Source of the DNA: Cacconaster sp033811195
GTDB lineage: Bacteria > Bacteroidota > Bacteroidia > Bacteroidales > UBA932
Direction of reading: 5' to 3'
Length of the DNA: 64,000 nucleotides
NCBI GenBank assembly: GCA_033811195.1
Contig: JAPXOZ010000009.1
Location: forward strand, 23,015 to 87,014
Under the pieces are notes generated by a model. That model was given only the letters and a program-made list of their open reading frames with translations. It did no database searches and was not told the DNA's origin. A program made the translations under genes and the position numbers. Shown one piece after another: positions 1 through 9,033 of this stretch (within the stretch, counting starts at the first letter, position 1; each line of letters opens with the position of its first letter).

Positions 1-1159
1 CAAGTGAATGAACAGCAGTGGGAATAATACGGTACATTATGATGCCTTGAGGCACCACTGGATATGTAACGGTAGAGCAGAAAATCTTGTAATTTTTCCT
101 TAGATCAATCACGATGTTCGTGGCTTGTGCCAAATTACCATCCATAAATATAGGAGTAACACATGCCTCAGCTTCACCGATATTAAAACCTCTCTTACGA
201 AGACCTTCTTGGAGAGCCCTCGTAACAACCCATAATTTTTCACGAAGACGTGCGCCCTCTTTACCACGTATGATTTCAAGACGCTTGAGAGCACCCTCAA
301 CTATAGGCATGGGAAGTGACTTTGCATAAATCTGTGAACGGAGATTGTACCTTAGGTAATTAATGATAGCTCTGGGACCGGCCACAAAGCCGCCGATGGT
401 GGCCATAGATTTTGCGTATGTACCAATGTAGAGGTCTATTTCGTCCATCACACCGAAATGCTCAGAGGTTCCACGACCTTCAGCTCCCATAACGCCGAAA
501 CCGTGCGCATCGTCAATCAAAATTCGGAAATTGTATTTCTTTTTGAGATCAACAATATCTTTAAGAATACCGAGAGCACCGGTCATACCGTAAACGCCTT
601 CTGTCAGAAGAAGAACTCCTCCTCCTTTAGCCTTAGCCTCAGCACATGCTCTTGCAATTATCCTCTCACAATCAGCAATATCATTGTGACGATACTTGTA
701 TTTGGTACCAAGATGGAGGCGGATTCCATCGAGAAGGCAGGCATGACATTCGTTGTCATATACTACCACATCATGCCGACACAGAAGTGCATCAATGGTA
801 GACACAATGCCCTGATAACCGAAGTTGAAAAGGAAACAATCCTCTTTTTTCTCGAAATCAGCAAGCTCTCTTTCGAGTCTCTCATGGAGAGCCGTATGTC
901 CGGTAAGCATTCTGGAACCCATAGGATAAGCCATACCCCATTTTGCAGCACCTTCAGCGTCTGCTTTGCGCACCTCGGGATGATTGGCAAGACCAAGATA
1001 GTTGTTGATGCTCCAACATAGGACTTCTTCGCCCTGGAATATCATCCTGGGGCCAATTTCTCCCTCAAGTTTGGGAAACATAAAGTAACCGAAAGCTTTA
1101 TCACGATATTGGCCTAAAGGACCACCTGAATCTTTGCTTAATCTTTCAAAAATGTCCAT
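1..1159 (-). CDS. Alpha-oxoamine synthase (PLP-dependent; serine palmitoyltransferase / glycine C-acetyltransferase family), 3' end off the window
   Basis: The reading frame starts at ATG 1159 (MDIFERLSKDSGG) and runs open to the left edge, giving about 386 residues, so only the last few residues are missing. Family landmarks are visible: a YPMGSRMLTGHT stretch, an NFGYQG segment, the PLP-contacting LIDDAHGFGVMG region and TYAKSMATIGGFVAG, whose lysine should carry the PLP Schiff base. These enzymes condense an amino acid with an acyl-CoA and release CO2. In Bacteroidota, paralogues make sphingolipid bases (serine plus palmitoyl-CoA) or act on glycine/threonine. The sequence alone does not settle the substrate; a role in lipid-base synthesis is my inference. 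It lies 29 bases after gyrB on the same strand and may be co-transcribed with it. Confidence 0.85.
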   Translation of the reverse strand, partial: MDIFERLSKDSGGPLGQYRDKAFGYFMFPKLEGEIGPRMIFQGEEVLCWSINNYLGLANHPEVRKADAEGAAKWGMAYPMGSRMLTGHTALHERLERELADFEKKEDCFLFNFGYQGIVSTIDALLCRHDVVVYDNECHACLLDGIRLHLGTKYKYRHNDIADCERIIARACAEAKAKGGGVLLLTEGVYGMTGALGILKDIVDLKKKYNFRILIDDAHGFGVMGAEGRGTSEHFGVMDEIDLYIGTYAKSMATIGGFVAGPRAIINYLRYNLRSQIYAKSLPMPIVEGALKRLEIIRGKEGARLREKLWVVTRALQEGLRKRGFNIGEAEACVTPIFMDGNLAQATNIVIDLRKNYKIFCSTVTYPVVPQGIIMYRIIPTAVHSL

Positions 1160-1188
1160 GGTAAAAAATATTTAGGTTTTAGTAATTA

Positions 1189-3174
1189 TTATGCGTCAAT
1201 ATTGGCGTAACGAGCGTTCTGCTCAATGAATTCCCTGCGTGGAGGCACATCGTCTCCCATAAGCATCGTGAATACACGATCTGCTTCCACGGCATTCTCA
1301 ATGTGAATCTGACGGAGAACACGCTTTGAAGGATCCATCGTGGTGTCCCAAAGCTGCTCGGCATCCATTTCTCCGAGACCTTTGTAGCGCTGTACCCTAA
1401 CACTGCCCGGATTGCCCTTGCCCATACGCTCTACTGCCTCAGAACGCTCTTCATCAGTCCAGCAATAGTGCTCTTCCTTGCCCCTCTTGACAAGATATAG
1501 AGGAGGAGTGGCAATATAGACATGTCCGTTGGTAATAAGGTCAGGCATGTAACGGAAGAAAAATGTCAGGATAAGGGTAGTAATGTGGCTTCCGTCCACA
1601 TCTGCATCCGTCATGATCACCACCTTATGATATCTGAGTTTGGAAAGATTGAGGGCTTTAGGGTCCTCTTCGGTGCCTATAGTAACTCCAAGCGCAGTGT
1701 AGATGTTGCGGATCTCCTCGCTCTCGAAAACACGATGCTCCATCGCCTTCTCAACATTGAGTATTTTTCCCCGCAAAGGGAGAATAGCCTGGAATATTCT
1801 GTCCCTACCCTGTTTTGCAGTACCACCTGCAGAGTCTCCCTCAACGAGGAAAATTTCGCACTTTTCTGGGTCCCTATCGGAACAGTCTGCCAGTTTACCA
1901 GGCATACCAGAACCGGCCATCACAGTTTTGCGCTGCACTAATTCTCGCGCCTTACGAGCTGCATGACGTGCAGTGGCAGCCATAATCACCTTTTCAATGA
2001 TGACCTTGGCATCACGTGGATTCTCCTCAAGATAGTTTTCCAAAGCCTGACTTGTGGCCTGAGATACGGCTCCCATCACCTCGCTGTTTCCAAGTTTGGT
2101 TTTGGTCTGGCCTTCAAACTGGGGTTCTGCAACCTTGACGGAAATAACTGCAGTAAGTCCCTCTCTAAAATCCGAAGGATCCAGATCAAATTTGAGTTTG
2201 GCCAAAAAACCGTTCTTTTCAGCATAACTCTTGAGGGTGGTAGTCAAGCCACGGCGAAAACCGGTGAGGTGAGTACCTCCCTCTATCGTATTGATATTAT
2301 TGACATATGCATAGATATTTTCCTTGAAATCAGTATTGTACTGCATAGCAATCTCAATTGGAATGATCTTGTCTGTCTCCAAATATATAGGATTCTCTGT
2401 TAGCTTATCTCGTGAGCCGTCCAGATAAGCAACAAATTCCAAAAGTCCCTCCTGGGAATAGAAAACATCTTGCCTAGCAGGTGCCTCAACTTCATTACCA
2501 TGATCGTCTATAATCATTTCGGCAGCCCTATCATCTCTAAGAGTGAGTTTCACTCCTTTATTGAGAAATGCGAGCTCTCTCAGACGACGTGCCAGAGTAT
2601 CATAATCATATACGGTGGATAAAGTGAAAATAGTATTATCCGGCTTGAAAGTTATGATAGTGCCTGTTTTGGTAGTCTCTCCCACCACTTTCACATCGTA
2701 GAGAGGTTTACCTTGTGAATATTCCTGTTTAAATATCTTTCCTTCACGATGGATCTCGGCAGTCAAGTGTGATGAAAGCGCATTCACACACGATACTCCG
2801 ACACCGTGGAGTCCTCCAGAAACTTTATAACTATCCTTACTGAATTTTCCTCCGGCATGAAGCACTGTAAGTACCACCTCGAGAGCCGAACGGCCCTCTT
2901 TTTCATGAGTGTCTGTGGGAATACCACGACCATTGTCCGAAACTGTTATGGAATTGTCAGGGTTTATGACCACAGCGATCTCGCTACAATAGCCTGCAAG
3001 GGCTTCGTCAATTGAGTTATCTACCACTTCATAAACCAGATGGTGCAAACCACGGGCAGCTATATCACCTATATACATCGAAGGGCGCTTTCGCACCGCT
3101 TCCAGTCCTTCAAGCACCTGGATACTATCTGCGGAATAGTGATTTTCCGCTTCAATAATCTCGTTTTCAATCAT
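1189..3174 (-). CDS. gyrB: DNA gyrase subunit B
   Basis: This is the ATPase subunit of the type II topoisomerase that introduces negative supercoils together with GyrA. The GHKL ATPase domain shows EAVRKRPSMYIGD, EVVDNSIDEALAGY, DNGRGIP and GGLHGVGVSCVNAL. The Toprim domain shows EGDSAGG near residue 443 and TDADVDGSHI near 521. The C-terminal tail carries QRYKGLGEMDAEQLW. The start chosen is ATG 3174 (MIENEIIEAENHY), giving 661 residues. A longer frame adds 13 residues that do not look like GyrB, and an AGGAAA-type ribosome site lies just before 3174. The length fits GyrB forms without the proteobacterial insert. ParE is the alternative, but the N-terminus resembles Bacteroidota GyrB. Confidence 0.96.
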   Translation of the reverse strand: MIENEIIEAENHYSADSIQVLEGLEAVRKRPSMYIGDIAARGLHHLVYEVVDNSIDEALAGYCSEIAVVINPDNSITVSDNGRGIPTDTHEKEGRSALEVVLTVLHAGGKFSKDSYKVSGGLHGVGVSCVNALSSHLTAEIHREGKIFKQEYSQGKPLYDVKVVGETTKTGTIITFKPDNTIFTLSTVYDYDTLARRLRELAFLNKGVKLTLRDDRAAEMIIDDHGNEVEAPARQDVFYSQEGLLEFVAYLDGSRDKLTENPIYLETDKIIPIEIAMQYNTDFKENIYAYVNNINTIEGGTHLTGFRRGLTTTLKSYAEKNGFLAKLKFDLDPSDFREGLTAVISVKVAEPQFEGQTKTKLGNSEVMGAVSQATSQALENYLEENPRDAKVIIEKVIMAATARHAARKARELVQRKTVMAGSGMPGKLADCSDRDPEKCEIFLVEGDSAGGTAKQGRDRIFQAILPLRGKILNVEKAMEHRVFESEEIRNIYTALGVTIGTEEDPKALNLSKLRYHKVVIMTDADVDGSHITTLILTFFFRYMPDLITNGHVYIATPPLYLVKRGKEEHYCWTDEERSEAVERMGKGNPGSVRVQRYKGLGEMDAEQLWDTTMDPSKRVLRQIHIENAVEADRVFTMLMGDDVPPRREFIEQNARYANIDA

Positions 3175-3199
3175 TATTTCCTTGTTTCTAATAAAGAAA

Positions 3200-3207
3200 C
3201 AAAGGTA
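3200..3207 (-). promoter_or_regulatory. -7 element (TACCTTTG) upstream of gyrB
   Basis: On the minus strand the octamer matches the Bacteroidota -7 consensus TAnnTTTG and lies 25 bases before the gyrB ATG. No TTTG is found at the expected -33 distance, so this is only a partial promoter match. Confidence 0.45.
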
Positions 3208-3228
3208 CGACAAAAAAAGGAAAAATCC

Positions 3229-4890
3229 TTAAAATTTCACATAGATTCCACCACCCAAATTACGTGGTACGGAATTGTGCATCGGCATATAGCGATTGGC
3301 TCTGTTGAGGAGATTCCCACCCTTTAGGAAAACGCCTAGATGACGGTTGAAGGAGAAGTCCAAAGTGATGCCCAGATCAACTATGGAAGGGATTGTATAG
3401 GCACCATCACAGTCGCCTGATACTTCGCTTACATATCTGCATTCAACTTTAGCATTGATACGGTTACGCCAGTTCCAGACGAAAAAGAAATTTGTTGTCA
3501 CACTGGGCAACTGAGTCATTTTAGGGCGCTCTCCGCTGAAGTAAAGATTGTATCTGAATTCTGCTCCCGTGATGATCGATCCTGATTTCCAAAGTGCATC
3601 CGCACCTAATGAAAGACGGCTGAAATCCCAATAGGTGGCAATAATATTAAAAGGCTCCGGATCAGACATTACCGGCTCGAAAAGAAGCTTGTCTCGAAAC
3701 ATGGTATAAGATGAGATCAGATTGAAAGCCATTCTGCCCTTAATTACAGATTCGAGAGAGAGTGTAGCATCTAGAGGCCTCGACCCGAATTTAAGGTCGG
3801 TACGAGGGGAAATCAGAGGCATATTACGTGTCATCCCAAGGAATGAATTGAGTTCATGACCTCCGCCAACAACTGCATGAATCCATAATGATTGTTCTGC
3901 AAGTTCTAATCTTGCATCAACGTCGGGAAATATAGTGCTTGCTATTGAGGAATGGTTATCACCATTCTCATTTCGGCTTTCTTTCGATTTGTGAATGCTG
4001 AAACGGTTACCAAACTTCGCTCCAAATTTGGCTAAAAAACGTCCCTTGTTGTACTCATATATTGGAGAGATTTCCAATATTCCGGCTGTATGATCTCGAA
4101 AACCTCCATACATTGATAAAGCCATATCAAAGTCTACATAGATTCGATGTACATCGAATGTCGTACCCACCATCGCTCCTATTGAGAGATTATTTTCACT
4201 AAGGGTATCCACCATTCGTTTGGAACCGGTTATGAAAGCAGCATCAATATCATAATAAACACTATTATCAGAACCATCAGCCGACTTAACATTCGCAGCA
4301 AAATCGGCCATACGAATATCGTGCACTACTTTGATCGAATCACGGCTACCGCTATACTTTGAAAATAATCCTCCGGCATCAAATGAAAACTCTCCCTCTT
4401 TCCATGCATATTTCAAATTGCCTCCAAAATCATTGCGCATCTTACGTACATCCAGGGTATACTCTCCCACAGACGAGGGTATCCCTCCCCAATAAGAGTC
4501 ATGGTCGGCATAAATGCCGGCATAAAACCCCTTTTTTGTAACTGCTTGAAGATAAAGTTCGGCGGAAGGTTTGAGAGGAAACTGGGTACCTATCTTGAGA
4601 TACGAAATAGGATGGCGGGCAGCCTTGGCCGGCTTTATTGCAGCCGACTCATGTGGCGAAAACTCGTAGAGGTCTCGGTAAGGTCTGTTAAATATGGAGT
4701 AGTCAAAACTGATATTGAATTTGCGCAGGGAATCTGCGACATTCTTCGGGATTTCGGGCTTGTGAATTTCTCCGAGTTTGACATCAAACTCCCTGCTGAC
4801 CTCGACAGTAGGATCGATGTTCTGCCCGAAAAGTCCGACGGGTGTCAGAATCACAAAAGCCAATATGAATATAGTTTTCCTCATCTTCAT
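3229..4890 (-). CDS. Outer-membrane beta-barrel protein, TonB-receptor-like without an evident plug
   Basis: 553 residues. The N-terminus is a clear signal peptide (MKMRKTIFILAFVILTPVG, cleavage likely before QNIDP). The rest is alternating hydrophobic/polar beta-strand sequence with many aromatic residues. The end, with a GNLLNRANRYMP segment and a final IYVKF, resembles the last strands of TonB-dependent receptors. No plug or TonB box is evident, and 553 residues is short for a full receptor. It is translationally coupled to the TPR gene upstream: that gene's TAG stop is followed directly by this ATG, with no base between. A solute channel or an assembly partner for the TPR protein is inferred, and the substrate is unknown. 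The second ATG at 4884 is an alternative start. Confidence 0.7.
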   Translation of the reverse strand: MKMRKTIFILAFVILTPVGLFGQNIDPTVEVSREFDVKLGEIHKPEIPKNVADSLRKFNISFDYSIFNRPYRDLYEFSPHESAAIKPAKAARHPISYLKIGTQFPLKPSAELYLQAVTKKGFYAGIYADHDSYWGGIPSSVGEYTLDVRKMRNDFGGNLKYAWKEGEFSFDAGGLFSKYSGSRDSIKVVHDIRMADFAANVKSADGSDNSVYYDIDAAFITGSKRMVDTLSENNLSIGAMVGTTFDVHRIYVDFDMALSMYGGFRDHTAGILEISPIYEYNKGRFLAKFGAKFGNRFSIHKSKESRNENGDNHSSIASTIFPDVDARLELAEQSLWIHAVVGGGHELNSFLGMTRNMPLISPRTDLKFGSRPLDATLSLESVIKGRMAFNLISSYTMFRDKLLFEPVMSDPEPFNIIATYWDFSRLSLGADALWKSGSIITGAEFRYNLYFSGERPKMTQLPSVTTNFFFVWNWRNRINAKVECRYVSEVSGDCDGAYTIPSIVDLGITLDFSFNRHLGVFLKGGNLLNRANRYMPMHNSVPRNLGGGIYVKF

Positions 4891-7884
4891 CTAATTCAGT
4901 TTGTCAAGACGCATTTTTACCTGTTCCCTCACATCATCAGCATCACCAGTGGGCTCGTATCCCTCAAGTACGCTTTCATATGTCGCCCTGGCCTGCTCCA
5001 CATCTCCCCTATCCGCAAATGCGTCACCCAGTATGATAAAGGCTTTTGCAAGCCAGTAAATTTGAGAAGTTTCGGATTCGGAAAAGTCATATACGCGATT
5101 TTCGACCGCAATGAAATCACCAGCTCCATAAGCATCCATAATTAGCAGATATGTGGCCTCAGCCCCATAATTGTCGTGGGGATTGCGCGAAAGTGCATTA
5201 AGTATCGGTTTTGCCTCTTCCCGGTTGTCAAGATAAAGAAGACTCTTGGCGGTAATAAATTCCGCCTCTCGGCTCATCTCATCGGGGAGTTCATGCACTC
5301 CTTTCACCCTTCTTGCATCTGATACTGCCTCTTCATACTGCTTATTATTATAATAAGAGCGCATACGGCCAAAATAGCCGGTATTTTTCATATTTTCGGT
5401 ACTCGCAATGTAAATTAAAGATTCATATGCAGTTACAGCCCTGGAATAGTGCTCGAGTTCGTATGAAATATCCGCATAATTAAGGGTGGCAGGCTCAGCA
5501 AAGGGCCCCTCACCCCGTTTTATAACCTGGAAATAAGCATCTGAAGCAGCCTCTTTATTCCCTTTAGCCTTGAGAGACTCAGCAAGGTAATAGTATGCCT
5601 GTGCAGCCTTGGATCCTGAGGGATAGTTTTTAACAAATGATTGAAGTGATGTTATGGCTGAGTTATGATTGCCGGAAAGGTAGCGTTGTTCGGCAGCATT
5701 AAAGAGCATCAATTCTTTTTCATCTGCACTCTTGATATCCGACATTCCCAGAGTTTCAAGGTATGCCAAGTACTCTTCAGGCTTATTAATGGTTTGATAA
5801 ACACTTTCCATGCCTGAAATGGCATTGGGAACCTCAGGGGATAGTGGCATTCCCTCAATGATGTTCTTATAGTATTCAATTGCTTTGTTGTATTTGCCGT
5901 TGTTGGCGTTGATCATAGCCAGTTCGAGCATTGATTTGGTGAAATAAATGCTGTCTGCATCGTGTCCTATGAGGGTGTGGAAGCAATCGGCTGCATCATC
6001 ATCAGCTCCGCGCTGTACTAAGGTACGACCCAGTTCGAAGAGGCACTGCGAGTAAAGTTCTGCGTTTCGATTGACTTTGAGCGCCTGTCTTAGTATCGAT
6101 ATCTTTCTGGTATCATTTCCAAGTAGTCCGTAAGACACAGCACTCTGATATGCAGGATAGAGGTCATTTGAAGTTGGATATCTGTTAAAGACTCTCTCAT
6201 AAGTGGCAGCCGCATCCTTGTAGTTGTTCTGCATAAAGTAGGAGTCAGCCAAGCGTATCCTTGCATCCCTTTCGAACTGCTTACGACCACTCTTATTTAG
6301 GTACTCGGAAAACCATTGCTGGGCACTGGAAAATCTACCCCACATAAAATAACTGTATGCTAGGTTGTAGATTGCGGTTTGGTATTGTTCCGAATCGAGG
6401 AAATGGAGATTTTCCATCAGACGGAGATTTATATCGGTAGCCTGGCGGTACCTTCCGCTACGGAAATAGCACTCTGCAAGCCAGTAATTAGCAAGCGCCT
6501 CAAGACGAAGGTCGTGACGTCCATTCTCAATCGAGAGTTCCAGCATCGGCACTGCTGACCTGTAGCCTCTGTTTTCAATAAGTTGCATAGCCCTAAAGAA
6601 TGCTGCTTTCTGGAGATTGAACGAAGATTCGTCAGAAAGTTCGCGAATCTTTATAAGAGCTGCCACTGCAGAATTGTAATCATTGCTCAGAAGATATGCT
6701 GCAGCAATATAACTATTGATAATATCATCTTTTCCACTCTCCGGATAAAGTTCCATATATTTTTCGAAACCTGATATATCACCATTTACATCAAAAGAAA
6801 GTTTAGCATGGTTAAAAAAGGCATCTTCTTTAATAATAATGTCAAAATCGGATTCAGACGCCGCTTTGAAAGCCTCCATCGCCGCAATTTTGTTGTGCTG
6901 GCGGAGATGACTGTTGGCACTGTAGTAGTAGGCGCTCTGGCCAAGAGCATCCTCATTGCCTACAACATGGCTGAAGGACTCTATAGCCTGAATAAATGAC
7001 TGGAGTGTATATGAAAGAAGACCGGAGTAATAATAGTCCTTGCGTGTAAGACTGCCTCCGGAAGTGGTAAACATATCGAAATATTGGGCGGCCAGTGTTG
7101 GCTGTCCCATTGAAAAATAGGCCTCTGAGACTATTCTGGCCAGATTGACCTGCAAATCACGATCAAGTGTGCTGAAAATGGCAGGACCACGGTCAATTAC
7201 ATACTTGTAATTACCGAGCATAAACTCCGATTCAACGGCATAATATGTGGCCAGGACCGAAAACCTAGGATCTTTTTCCGCTTTTCGGAAAAGTGGCAGA
7301 GCAGCAGCAAAATCCTTCTCCAGGTAACGCACATAACCCAGATAATACTGGCTGGGGATGGAGTAGGGACTGAAATCACCCTCTATTATGGAGAGTAATC
7401 TCTCTGCAGCTACATCCGTATTTCCGACTCTAATATAGCAGTATGCACTTTTGAAGTCGTATTCAATCTGCTCCTCTGCATAAAGGAAGGGCTTTTTGAT
7501 GGAATCATAGATGACAAGCGCAGCAGCATATTCCTCTCTATCGAAAAGACGTGATGCTAGAGCAAATTTAACCATCTGAAGTTCAGGGGCATTAGGGTAT
7601 CTATCCTCAAAATTTTTGACAAGACCTGCAATATTGGACCTGTCAAGACGGATTGCACACATTGTCTTATATGCCTCTACTTGAATGGCAAAAATGGAGA
7701 TATCGCTATCCGGATCGGGTGTAACCAGGTTTAACATCTGCTCAGCCGAATAGAAGGCCCCCTTTCTATAAAGATCAAGCGCGGACTCAATGCGACTGTA
7801 TGCATGGTGCTCCTGTGCCACGACCTGTCCTGACAATATCAAAGCAAGTAATGCAAGAATCAATATGAAGCCTTTTCTTTTCAT
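4891..7884 (-). CDS. Large exported tetratricopeptide-repeat protein
   Basis: About 997 residues from ATG 7884; a TTG codon directly before it would add one residue. A signal peptide (MKRKGFILILALLALILSG, cut after VVAQ) is followed by TPR-like helical pairs over almost the whole length. Repeated patterns include AxxxYxxxxxxYP and signature segments such as YYYLAESLKAKGN and AIEYYKNIIEG. The protein is therefore probably periplasmic and acts as a protein-protein scaffold. Its stop abuts the start of the barrel protein downstream, so the two are made together and probably work together in the envelope. Giant periplasmic TPR proteins next to barrels recur in Bacteroidota, but I know of no assigned function for this pair. 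Confidence 0.75.
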   Translation of the reverse strand: MKRKGFILILALLALILSGQVVAQEHHAYSRIESALDLYRKGAFYSAEQMLNLVTPDPDSDISIFAIQVEAYKTMCAIRLDRSNIAGLVKNFEDRYPNAPELQMVKFALASRLFDREEYAAALVIYDSIKKPFLYAEEQIEYDFKSAYCYIRVGNTDVAAERLLSIIEGDFSPYSIPSQYYLGYVRYLEKDFAAALPLFRKAEKDPRFSVLATYYAVESEFMLGNYKYVIDRGPAIFSTLDRDLQVNLARIVSEAYFSMGQPTLAAQYFDMFTTSGGSLTRKDYYYSGLLSYTLQSFIQAIESFSHVVGNEDALGQSAYYYSANSHLRQHNKIAAMEAFKAASESDFDIIIKEDAFFNHAKLSFDVNGDISGFEKYMELYPESGKDDIINSYIAAAYLLSNDYNSAVAALIKIRELSDESSFNLQKAAFFRAMQLIENRGYRSAVPMLELSIENGRHDLRLEALANYWLAECYFRSGRYRQATDINLRLMENLHFLDSEQYQTAIYNLAYSYFMWGRFSSAQQWFSEYLNKSGRKQFERDARIRLADSYFMQNNYKDAAATYERVFNRYPTSNDLYPAYQSAVSYGLLGNDTRKISILRQALKVNRNAELYSQCLFELGRTLVQRGADDDAADCFHTLIGHDADSIYFTKSMLELAMINANNGKYNKAIEYYKNIIEGMPLSPEVPNAISGMESVYQTINKPEEYLAYLETLGMSDIKSADEKELMLFNAAEQRYLSGNHNSAITSLQSFVKNYPSGSKAAQAYYYLAESLKAKGNKEAASDAYFQVIKRGEGPFAEPATLNYADISYELEHYSRAVTAYESLIYIASTENMKNTGYFGRMRSYYNNKQYEEAVSDARRVKGVHELPDEMSREAEFITAKSLLYLDNREEAKPILNALSRNPHDNYGAEATYLLIMDAYGAGDFIAVENRVYDFSESETSQIYWLAKAFIILGDAFADRGDVEQARATYESVLEGYEPTGDADDVREQVKMRLDKLN

Positions 7885-7887
7885 CAA

Positions 7888-8060
7888 ATATATTAAGCGA
7901 AACTAATCCTAAATCTCCAACACTAAATATCATATTTCAGGTGCATCGTTTTAGTCTAAGAGGTTACAACAAACTTATACTCGCCTGAAACAAGAAGTAT
8001 AAAAATACAAAAGTACAAAAAAAATCTCATTTACTGTAAGCTCGGCCAAAAGAGGTTCAA
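7888..8060. other. AT-rich intergenic leader upstream of the TPR-barrel pair
   Basis: 173 bases with no convincing gene. On the minus strand two octamers match the -7 consensus TAnnTTTG (8015-8008 and 7977-7970), but neither has a TTTG at the right -33 spacing. The region probably carries the TPR-barrel promoter, but I cannot fix its position. Confidence 0.4.
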
Positions 8061-8822
8061 TCAGAATAAAAAGCTGTAACCGATGCTGATATTTAAATTT
8101 CTGCCTGCAGTTGATGTTTGGTAAAACTCTCTTTTTATTAGATGGTCGGCACAAACTGATAGTTCCGCAAAGGATTTTTGCAGTGGTTGCTGGAAATTTA
8201 TATCCAAAAGCAGTGCACCACCATCGAAAAGAAGGTATCGAGTTGATAAACCAAAATTCAAGAAATGAAATGATGCACGTTGGCTGTATGATTCAGTATA
8301 TATGATACCATCTTGCTTAAAACTTCTAGACGATTCTCTATTAGGCAGATATGTCATATATCCAAGTCCTATTCCGGGATGAATGCTCCATTTGTCTTGT
8401 TCAAATCGACCAATGATTCCAACATCCAAAGCCGAATGTATTTTCGGCACTGCTGGCATATACACCTCAACCAACCTTTGAATAATGTCTTCTATAATGC
8501 TTACAATGCCGGAAGGGTTGTATGTCGACTTTTTAGTTTTATAGAGATTTAACTGAACCCTCGCATATCCTCCAATTATATCTGAAAAAAGATAAGTAAG
8601 CCGAAATCCGGTCATGGGAACAACTTTCGGTTTTGAATCGAAGAGTTCTGAGCCAGGAGCAACACCCGGATAGATTAAGTCAATATTTGCTCCTGCAGTA
8701 ATATCGAGTAACCATTTGGGATTACGACTATCTATGTGGTTGTTCAGCTTTTGTGGCTGCTGACCGTAGGAAACCAAACTTAAAAAGAGAAATATAAGGG
8801 TTAGGCGGTAAGATTTAGTCAT
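8061..8822 (-). CDS. Small outer-membrane beta-barrel protein of unknown function
   Basis: 253 residues with a signal peptide (MTKSYRLTLIFLFLSLVSYG, cut before QQPQ). The body is beta-strand rich and ends in NISIGYSFLF, a typical terminal barrel strand with a C-terminal aromatic residue. I do not recognise a named family. The start codon lies only eight bases from a long heptameric tandem repeat (8831-8977), so the gene has no ordinary promoter region unless one lies within or beyond the repeat. It is on the same strand as the rSAM/lipoprotein operon and could be read through from it. A link with that system is possible but not shown. Confidence 0.6.
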   Translation of the reverse strand: MTKSYRLTLIFLFLSLVSYGQQPQKLNNHIDSRNPKWLLDITAGANIDLIYPGVAPGSELFDSKPKVVPMTGFRLTYLFSDIIGGYARVQLNLYKTKKSTYNPSGIVSIIEDIIQRLVEVYMPAVPKIHSALDVGIIGRFEQDKWSIHPGIGLGYMTYLPNRESSRSFKQDGIIYTESYSQRASFHFLNFGLSTRYLLFDGGALLLDINFQQPLQKSFAELSVCADHLIKREFYQTSTAGRNLNISIGYSFLF

Positions 8823-8830
8823 GAGTAAGC

Positions 8831-8977
8831 AGTATGTAGTATGTAGTATGTAGTATGTAGTATGTAGTATGGAGTATGGAGTGTGGAGTGTGGAGTGTGG
8901 AGTGTGGAGTGTGGAGTGTGGAGTGTGGAGTATGGAGTGTGGAGTGTGGAGTGTGGAGTGTGTAGTAAGTAGTACGA
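8831..8977. repeat. Heptameric tandem repeat, left arm of repeat element 1 (about 21 units)
   Basis: Twenty-one consecutive 7-base units share the frame AGTNNNN. Units 1-5 are AGTATGT, 6-7 AGTATGG, 8-14 AGTGTGG, 15 AGTATGG, 16-18 AGTGTGG, and the last three drift. The sub-types are ordered in blocks, as expected from slippage or stepwise expansion. The element lies between a barrel-protein start and a radical SAM gene stop. A related array occurs at 47416-47478. Confidence 0.9.
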
Positions 8978-9033
8978 AGCTCAGAACTAGCTACTATATA
9001 ACTTACTCAGAACTCCATACTCTAAACTCGGAA
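8978..9033. repeat. Right arm of repeat element 1 (ACT-phased heptads)
   Basis: After a short spacer, degenerate 7-base units beginning ACT (ACTCAGA, ACTCCAT, ACTCTAA, ACTCGGA, ACTAATT) run into the stop codon of the radical SAM gene. ACT heptads are the reverse complement of the AGT heptads in the left arm. For example, 9012-9022 pairs perfectly with 8872-8882 and with 8928-8938, so the element can fold into a long imperfect hairpin. Confidence 0.7.

Noticed and set aside
458..1021. 187-residue rightward frame
   Set aside because: Lies antisense to the alpha-oxoamine synthase, whose frame is clearly conserved; no family features.
4501..5145. 214-residue rightward frame
   Set aside because: Antisense to the TPR/barrel pair and spans their junction; composition looks like a shadow frame.
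8831..9033. Possible CRISPR array
   Set aside because: Units are 7 bases and contiguous, without unique spacers, and no cas genes are present.
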